Made by a program: the position numbers and the translations under genes
Notes under the pieces: generated by a model
Seen by the model: only the letters and a program-made list of their open reading frames with translations
Told to the model about the DNA's origin: nothing
Databases searched by the model: none
In this document: in pieces, positions 59,124 to 64,000 of the stretch
Layout of the letters: the number at the start of each line of letters is the position of its first letter
Numbering within the stretch: position 1 is the stretch's first letter
Assembly (NCBI RefSeq): GCF_029945965.1
Contig: NZ_JAQSDO010000015.1
Coordinates: 186,001 to 250,000 of the forward strand
Direction: 5' to 3'
DNA length: 64,000 bases
DNA from: Thermomonas sp.
GTDB taxonomy: Bacteria > Pseudomonadota > Gammaproteobacteria > Xanthomonadales > Xanthomonadaceae

Positions 59124-59153
59124 AAAACGCCGCGGCTTTGATCGCGGCGTTTT
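59124..59153. terminator. Bidirectional terminator between the autotransporter and sugar dehydrogenase-like genes
   Basis: AAAACGCCGCG and CGCGGCGTTTT form a perfect 11-bp stem with an 8-base loop, with T runs on both strands. The flanking genes converge on it. Confidence 0.88.
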
Positions 59154-59157
59154 CGCA

Positions 59158-60486
59158 TCAGCGTTTTGGAGTCAATCGCCACACTGAATTGCCGACGTCG
59201 TCGGCGACCAGCAGCGCGCCATCCTTGGCTACCGCGATCCCGACCGGCCGGCCGCGCGCGTTGCCATCGGCATCCACGAAGCCGGTCAGCAGGTCCTGCA
59301 TTGCGCCTTTCGGGCGACCCTGTTCGAACGGCACGAAAGCCACCTTGTAACCCGCCAGTGGCTTGCGATTCCATGAGCCATGCAGGCCTATTACCGCACC
59401 CGCGCGACCGCCGCTCCACACACCACCGGGATGGAATGCGAGGCCAAGCGGCGCGACATGGTTACCGAGCGCATAGTCGGGTTTGATCGCGCGCGCCACC
59501 AATTCCGGCGCCTGCGGTTTCACCCGAGGATCCAGATGTTGGCCCCAGTAACTGTAGGGCCAGCCGTAGAAGCCGCCGCGCTGTACCGAGGTCAGGTAAT
59601 CAGGCACCAGGTCGCTGCCGAGTTCGTCGCGTTCGTTCACCACGGCCCACAGCGCGTCTGTGTCCGGCTCCCATGCGAGCCCAACCGGATTGCGCAAGCC
59701 CGAAGCGAATACCTGCAGCGCATGGGTCGCGATCGTGTATTCGAGGATGTTGGCACGCAGCACCTCGACCGCCATGCCATTGTCGCCGGCATTGCTGTTT
59801 GAACCCACGCCGATGTACAGGCGTTTTCCGTCGGCGCTGGGCAACAAGCTCTTGGTCCAGTGGTGGTTGAATTTGCCGTTGCCGGGCAGGTCGATGACCT
59901 TGGTGGGCTCGGCGGTCGCTTGCGTCTGGCCGCTGGTGTAGGGAACCGAAACCAGTGACGCCGCGTTGGCGATATACAGCGTGTTGCCCACCAGCGCCAT
60001 CCCGAACGGCGAATGCAGACCCTTCAGGAACACGTGCTTGGTTTCGGCCACGCCGTCGCCATCGGCATCGCGCAGCAGGGTGATGCGGTCCGGGCTCGGC
60101 ACCCCGGCTCCGGCCTTCTTCATGACCACGCCCATCACCTTGCCCTTGATGCCGGTGATGCCGCTCTTGCCCGGCGGGCCGTTGGTCTCCGCGACGAGCA
60201 CGTCGCCATTGGGCAACACCAGCAGCCAGCGCGGATGCACCAGGCCGTCGGCGAAACGGGTGACGGCCAGGCCGGGCGCCGGGGTGGGCGCAGTGCCTGC
60301 GGGCCAGCCTTCCGCCGGCGCGATATCCACCGTAGGGATCAACGAATGGTCCGGCGCAGGCAGGGTCGGATCGTGACCGGTGGTCGCGGACCTCGGCAAC
60401 ATTGCGGGCGCGGCGCAGCCTACGAGCGACAACATCGTCGCCAAGGCGGGGGCAGCGGGCATTGCGCGTAATCGCGATGCAATCAT
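59158..60486 (-). CDS. PQQ-dependent sugar dehydrogenase-like lipoprotein (sorbosone dehydrogenase family)
   Basis: 442 residues with a lipobox (LSLVGC). The mature protein is a six-bladed propeller of the soluble aldose/sorbosone dehydrogenase group: FADGLVHPRWLLVLPNGDVLVAET, LRDADGDGVAETKHVFLKGLHSPFGMAL, FNHHWTKSLLPS, YIGVGSNSNAG, GLRNPVGLAWEPDT, VNERDELGSDLVPDYLTSV, and a Gly/Trp-rich GGFYGWPYSYWG. Likely anchored in the periplasm; PQQ dependence and substrate are by family only. It lies 87 bp downstream of liuA. Confidence 0.87.
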   Translation of the reverse strand: MIASRLRAMPAAPALATMLSLVGCAAPAMLPRSATTGHDPTLPAPDHSLIPTVDIAPAEGWPAGTAPTPAPGLAVTRFADGLVHPRWLLVLPNGDVLVAETNGPPGKSGITGIKGKVMGVVMKKAGAGVPSPDRITLLRDADGDGVAETKHVFLKGLHSPFGMALVGNTLYIANAASLVSVPYTSGQTQATAEPTKVIDLPGNGKFNHHWTKSLLPSADGKRLYIGVGSNSNAGDNGMAVEVLRANILEYTIATHALQVFASGLRNPVGLAWEPDTDALWAVVNERDELGSDLVPDYLTSVQRGGFYGWPYSYWGQHLDPRVKPQAPELVARAIKPDYALGNHVAPLGLAFHPGGVWSGGRAGAVIGLHGSWNRKPLAGYKVAFVPFEQGRPKGAMQDLLTGFVDADGNARGRPVGIAVAKDGALLVADDVGNSVWRLTPKR

Positions 60487-60573
60487 GGACGCAGCTCCGA
60501 GAACTTTGGAGCCTGTCGTGTAGCAGTTAGTGCGTGAGCGGGGCGTGCGCCAAATGGCGCGATTGGCGCGTGG

Positions 60574-61731
60574 TCAGCTGTTGCCGTTGAACAGCTCGCG
60601 GCCAATCAGCATGCGCCGGATCTCGTTGGTGCCGGCGCCAATTGCATAAAGTTTGGCATCGCGCAGCAGGCGGCCGGCCGGGTATTCGTTGATGTAGCCA
60701 TTGCCGCCCAGCGACTGGATCGCTTCCAGCGTGACCTGCACCGCGGCATCGGAGGCATGCAACAGGCACGATGCCGCATCGACGCGACTTTTATGGCCGG
60801 CGTCATAGTCGCGCGCAACCTGGTAGGCGAAGGCGCGCGATGACTGCAGCGACGTGTACATGTCGGCGATCTTGCCCTGCATCAGCTGGAAGGTGCCGAT
60901 CGCCTCGTCGAACTGCCTGCGCTCGCGCACGTAGGGCAGGGTGATGTCGAGCGCGGCCTGCATCAGGCCAATCGGCCCGCCGGACAGCACCAGGCGTTCG
61001 GTGTTCAGGCCGCTCATCAGTACCTTGACGCCTTGGTTGACTTCACCGAGCACGTTTTCAGACGGGATCGCGCAGTCCTCGAATACCAGTTCGCAGGTAT
61101 TGCTGCCGCGCATGCCGAGCTTGTCCAGCTTCTGCGCGGTGGAAAAACCAGGCATGCCCTTTTCGACGATGAAGGCGGTCATGCAGCGGCTGCCGGCGTC
61201 CTTGCCTGCGGTACGCATGTAGACGATCAGCACGTCCGCCTCGGGGCCGTTGGTGATCCACATCTTGGTGCCGTTGGCGATCCATTGGCCGTCCTTGAGT
61301 TCCGCCCGACAGCTCATCGATCCGACCACGTCGGAACCGGCACCGGGTTCGCTCATCGCCAGCGCGCCCTTCCACTCGCCCGTGCATAACTTCGGCAAGT
61401 ATTTCGCGCGCTGCGCATCGTTGCCATTGGCGTACAGGTTGTTCACGCACAGATTGCTGTGCGCGCCGTAGCTCAGGCCAATAGAACCCGAGGCGCGGCT
61501 GATCTCCTCCATCGCCACCATATGCGCCAGGTAGCCCAGCTCCGAGCCGCCGAATTCGCCCGGCACGGTGATGCCGAGCAGGCCCATCTCGCCCAGCTTC
61601 AGCCACAGCTCCTGCGGGAAGGCATTGTCCTCGTCGACCTGCGCCGCGCGTGGTGCAATCTCGGCCTCCGCAAAGCGGCGCACGGCGTCGCGCAGGGCAT
61701 CGATCTCTTCACCAAGGGGGAACGGGCGCAT
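60574..61731 (-). CDS. liuA: Isovaleryl-CoA dehydrogenase
   Basis: 385-residue FAD acyl-CoA dehydrogenase. The catalytic Glu is in the helix-G position ([15 protein letters not shown]), where isovaleryl-CoA dehydrogenases have it, while the site used by short- and medium-chain enzymes reads AIGAGTNEI without Glu. [14 protein letters not shown] and [11 protein letters not shown] are further family motifs. It converts isovaleryl-CoA to 3-methylcrotonyl-CoA, the substrate of LiuB/LiuD. A terminator-like hairpin lies only 34 bp before the ATG. Confidence 0.94.
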   Translation of the reverse strand: MRPFPLGEEIDALRDAVRRFAEAEIAPRAAQVDEDNAFPQELWLKLGEMGLLGITVPGEFGGSELGYLAHMVAMEEISRASGSIGLSYGAHSNLCVNNLYANGNDAQRAKYLPKLCTGEWKGALAMSEPGAGSDVVGSMSCRAELKDGQWIANGTKMWITNGPEADVLIVYMRTAGKDAGSRCMTAFIVEKGMPGFSTAQKLDKLGMRGSNTCELVFEDCAIPSENVLGEVNQGVKVLMSGLNTERLVLSGGPIGLMQAALDITLPYVRERRQFDEAIGTFQLMQGKIADMYTSLQSSRAFAYQVARDYDAGHKSRVDAASCLLHASDAAVQVTLEAIQSLGGNGYINEYPAGRLLRDAKLYAIGAGTNEIRRMLIGRELFNGNS

Positions 61732-61764
61732 GACATTGGTCCTGTGTTCGTGAATAACTCGTCG

Positions 61765-61793
61765 AAAAAACAGACGGGGCCGTGGGGCCCCGT
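61765..61793 (-). terminator. Terminator-like hairpin in the liuA leader
   Basis: On the - strand ACGGGGCC-CCAC-GGCCCCGT, a perfect 8-bp stem, is followed by CTG and then six T. Only 33 bp separate the T run from the liuA start codon, which is too short for an independent promoter. This suggests an attenuator, or a terminator of the leucine dehydrogenase transcript with a promoter overlapping it. Confidence 0.7.
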
Positions 61794-61821
61794 TGATTAT
61801 GCCGCGTTGGTCTCACCCGTT

Positions 61822-61980
61822 ATCCAAATCCTCATTCAAACAACCCCTGTCGTGGCGTGGATTGAGGTAGCCCCCTTTGGTAAAGGGTGCGCCGCGACAG
61901 CGGCGGGGATTTGGATGGCGATCAGCGGGGCCCAAAGTTTGATTTTTTCAAACTTTGGGATTGATCTGAGCGCAGCTCAG
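61822..61980 (-). repeat. Structured inverted-repeat region between leucine dehydrogenase and liuA
   Basis: Three nested inverted repeats share one axis: ATCCAAATCC (61822-61831) with GGATTTGGAT (61907-61916); CTGTCGTGGCG (61847-61857) with CGCCGCGACAG (61890-61900, one mismatch); CCCTTT-ggt-AAAGGG (61873-61887). Beside it stands a perfect 12-bp hairpin CCCAAAGTTTGA/TCAAACTTTGGG (61931-61959) and a 6-bp one at 61966-61980. A 12-codon ATG frame with AGGGG upstream lies at 61797-61835 (-). The region could be an RNA leader or an intergenic repeat element. Confidence 0.6.
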
Positions 61981-61989
61981 GTCGATATA

Positions 61990-63090
61990 TCAATGCCCGC
62001 GGATACGACCCTGGAAGCGCGGTGTGCCGCGGCCCATTGGCAGCTTGAGCTTGCCGATCTGCTCGATACGCTCCTCGGCCAAGCGGTCGGCTGCCATGTA
62101 GGTCGGGATCGCGTCGCGTTCGGCGATCTCGTAGATGCGCGCCAGGTTGTGATAAATCGTGCGCATCATGCGCATCGCGCGCTCACGGTTGTAGCCGTCG
62201 ATTTCCAGCGACACGTTCATCACGCCGCCCGCGTTCACCGCATAGTCCGGTGCGTACAGGATGCCGCGCTTGGCCACTTCGTCGCCGATCGCGTTGTTGG
62301 CCAGCTGGTTGTTGGCCGCGCCGCAGATCACCTTGGCCTTGAGCCGCGGCAAGGTGGCTTCGTTGACCGTGCCGCCCAGTGCGCAGGGCGAATACACATC
62401 GGCAGGCACGTCGTAGATCTCGTCCAGGCTGACCGCTTCGGCGCCGTATTCGTTGATGGCCTTTTCGACCAGGCCCTTGTTGATGTCGGTGACGAAAATC
62501 TTGGCGCCGCGTTCCTTCAGCAGCTTCACGAACTCCATGCCGACGTGGCCCAGGCCCTGTACGGCATAGGAATACTTGCCGACATCCTCATCGCCGAACT
62601 TCTTGTTCAAGGTCGCCATCAGGCCTTGCAAGGTGCCGTAGGCGGTGAATGGCGAGGGATCGCCGGAACCGCCATGGACCTGGTGCACACCGGTCACGTA
62701 CTGGGTTTCGCGGTAGACGAATTCCATGTCGTTGACGTCGATGCCGACGTCCTCGGCGGTGATGTAACGGCCGCCCAGCGATTCCACGAACTGGCCGAAC
62801 GCGCGGAACAGGTACTCGGACTTGTCGCTGGCCGGATCGCCGATGATCACGGCCTTGCCGCCGCCAAGGTTCAGGCCGGCCACTGCGTTCTTGTAGGTCA
62901 TGCCGCGGCTCAGGCGCAGCACATCGTTCAGGGCTTCGGCCTCGGTCTGGTACGGCCACATGCGGGTGCCGCCCAGTGCCGGGCCAAGCACCGTGTTGTG
63001 GATCGCGATGATGGCCTTCAGGCCGGCATCCTTGTTGTGGCAGAACACGACCTGCTCATGGCCGGTGGTGTCGAGGGTTTCGAAGATCAT
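61990..63090 (-). CDS. Leucine dehydrogenase (Glu/Leu/Phe/Val dehydrogenase family)
   Basis: 366-residue NAD-dependent amino acid dehydrogenase. The catalytic Lys lies in AGLNLGGGKAVIIGDP after GGTRMWPY; the Rossmann motif is VQGLGHVGMEFVKLL; CGAANNQLA is the usual later motif. It deaminates leucine and other branched-chain amino acids to 2-keto acids, the entry step for the liu pathway. ATG 63090 with GGGAG upstream is chosen; the open frame to 63159 has no homology. The 337-bp upstream region contains two palindromes. Confidence 0.93.
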   Translation of the reverse strand: MIFETLDTTGHEQVVFCHNKDAGLKAIIAIHNTVLGPALGGTRMWPYQTEAEALNDVLRLSRGMTYKNAVAGLNLGGGKAVIIGDPASDKSEYLFRAFGQFVESLGGRYITAEDVGIDVNDMEFVYRETQYVTGVHQVHGGSGDPSPFTAYGTLQGLMATLNKKFGDEDVGKYSYAVQGLGHVGMEFVKLLKERGAKIFVTDINKGLVEKAINEYGAEAVSLDEIYDVPADVYSPCALGGTVNEATLPRLKAKVICGAANNQLANNAIGDEVAKRGILYAPDYAVNAGGVMNVSLEIDGYNRERAMRMMRTIYHNLARIYEIAERDAIPTYMAADRLAEERIEQIGKLKLPMGRGTPRFQGRIRGH

Positions 63091-63270
63091 CGGGTGCTCC
63101 CAGTCTGGACGAGGTCCGCTTGGCGGCGTCAGCCAGTGTGTGTTGAGTCGCTGGAACAATCAGGAATATGCGGTGTCGAGCGACGGTAGGCGCGAGGTTC
63201 GGATCGCGGCGCGAATTTTACGCAGGTCGGCCAGCAAAAGCGCGTTGTGCAGGTCGCGCGGCGCTTGCGG

Positions 63271-63294
63271 TTTCCATACGCATGCGTGTGGAAA
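63271..63294. promoter_or_regulatory. 24-bp near-palindrome upstream of the leucine dehydrogenase gene
   Basis: TTTCCATACGCA is matched by TGCGTGTGGAAA as an inverted repeat at 11 of 12 positions, centred on GCATGC. It lies 181 bp before the leucine dehydrogenase start and 134 bp before the divergent lipoprotein gene, so it could serve either as an operator. A second, perfect 16-bp palindrome CCCGGATGCATCCGGG is at 63319-63334. The rest of the 337-bp gap 63091-63427 shows no gene. Confidence 0.45.
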
Positions 63295-63427
63295 CAGCTC
63301 TTTTGAAACTATTTTAATCCCGGATGCATCCGGGCCGCCCCTGGCGGCGTATGGGCTGTAGAGACAGCCGTGCAAGTCCGGCTGGCGACGTCGCAAATCA
63401 GCTGTTCAGGTAATCAGGGGGTAATCC

Positions 63428-64000
63428 ATGCACACCATCCACAGGACGGCGATCGCCGGGCTGTTGCTTACGCTCGCGGGCTGCAGCTCCGCGCCAACGC
63501 GTGAAAACAACGACACGCACGTGATGCCGGCCGAGCAAACTACGACGGCCGCCAAAGCGGCAGCGATGCCCGAATCCGTGCCCAAGGCAATTGTCGAGGT
63601 GGCCCCCGCACCCGAACCTGCGCCAGTCCCAGTGATTGTTCCGGCTGAACCAGCAGTCGTGATGTCGAAGCCTGCCGCCAAGCCCGTGCCTGCAAGCAAG
63701 CCACCTCCGGTCGCCAAACCCGTCGCGGTTGCACCAGCGCAGCAGCCTGATGCAGCACCCGCAAGCTCCATCAGCGGCACCTTGAAGCTGGTTGCCGGAC
63801 AAGGTCAATCGGTCAGTGCGGGCGAGGTCAGCGAAGGCCTGGTGTATTTCCTGCCCAAGGCCGGCAGCCCGAAGCCCAAGCCGGGCCGCTTCAGCATCAA
63901 CACCCGTTCAAAGGGTTTCGCTCCCGAGACACTGGTGGTGCCGCAGGGCAGCACGGTGCGCTTCCCGAACGTCGACACGATCATTCATAACGTGTATTCG
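63428..64000 (+). CDS. Lipoprotein with cupredoxin-like domain, cut by the window end
   Basis: 191 codons are visible and the frame is open to the right edge. A signal with lipobox LTLAGC (Cys19) is followed by about 95 residues rich in Pro, Ala, Val and Lys, a likely envelope-spanning linker. From about residue 117 a beta-rich domain begins (ISGTLKLVAGQGQSVSAGEV, GLVYFLPKAG, FAPETLVVPQGSTVRFPN, then DTIIHNVYS). The last motif carries the first copper-ligand His position of plastocyanin-like proteins. It resembles 'methylamine utilization'-type cupredoxins, but the decisive C-terminal ligands are outside the window. Confidence 0.72.
   Translation, partial: MHTIHRTAIAGLLLTLAGCSSAPTRENNDTHVMPAEQTTTAAKAAAMPESVPKAIVEVAPAPEPAPVPVIVPAEPAVVMSKPAAKPVPASKPPPVAKPVAVAPAQQPDAAPASSISGTLKLVAGQGQSVSAGEVSEGLVYFLPKAGSPKPKPGRFSINTRSKGFAPETLVVPQGSTVRFPNVDTIIHNVYS

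Noticed and set aside
61797-61835. Leucine-rich leader peptide for classical attenuation of liuA
   Set aside because: The 12-codon frame contains no Leu codon, so ribosome stalling on leucine starvation cannot operate through it.
61459-63189. Open frame of 576 codons on the + strand across liuA, the gap and leucine dehydrogenase
   Set aside because: It is antisense to two well-conserved enzymes and runs through a structured gap; no motif or start signal supports it.

Overview
The window looks like a high-GC gammaproteobacterial chromosome of the Lysobacterales/Xanthomonadales type. This is inferred from the gene families: a TrpR-like regulator heading the his operon, feoA-feoB followed by a small Cys-tailed protein, a liu-type leucine catabolic set and a subtilisin autotransporter. 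No phage, insertion sequence or CRISPR array was seen.

Layout. (1) 1-11064: tail of a TraB/GumN-like gene, then a type VI secretion (T6SS) block tssK-L-M-A-B-C-hcp-E on the + strand. TssL carries a BON plus DUF4384-like tail and TssM has lost its Walker A motif. tssF, tssG, clpV, vgrG and tssJ are not in the window. (2) 11099-14513: on the - strand, a hybrid histidine kinase and a methyltransferase with a regulatory domain, plus tRNA-Pro(CGG) with its terminator. (3) 14634-25555: histidine block: hisS, a translationally coupled MIO-type ammonia-lyase, then a TrpR-family repressor and the complete hisGDCBHAFIE operon behind a promoter whose -10 is overlapped by a 28-bp near-palindrome. (4) 25593-39582: housekeeping and signalling: a 7TM GGDEF protein, a metallophosphoesterase, the methionine salvage operon mtnB-mtnD-mtnC ending in an unknown thioredoxin-like protein, an amino acid permease, a NUDIX hydrolase, serA divergent from a D-2-hydroxyglutarate dehydrogenase-like gene, SDR/membrane protein/EfpL (YeiP), and a GNAT protein.

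(5) 39579-63090: leucine catabolism on the - strand, split into pieces: leucine dehydrogenase, liuA, thiolase, liuB, and liuC-liuD-liuE. The last piece is fused in operon fashion to a PAS-GGDEF-EAL protein and the GNAT gene. Together these would convert leucine to acetoacetate and acetyl-CoA, apart from the branched-chain keto acid dehydrogenase step, which is elsewhere. Between the pieces sit two Fur-box-headed iron uptake units (feoAB plus a small protein; cupredoxin-FTR1-envelope protein), a bactofilin/zinc-ribbon pair, two Ala-rich lipoproteins, a large subtilisin autotransporter and a PQQ-type sugar dehydrogenase-like lipoprotein. A decayed copy of the 3' end of liuB lies on the far side of the cupredoxin-FTR1 unit. 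(6) 63428-64000: start of a lipoprotein with a cupredoxin-like domain, cut by the window end.

The observations most worth a second look are the coupled hisS/ammonia-lyase pair, the his operator, the liuB relic flanking an iron module, the structured leader with an apparent attenuator in front of liuA, and the coupling of a c-di-GMP protein to the leucine operon.
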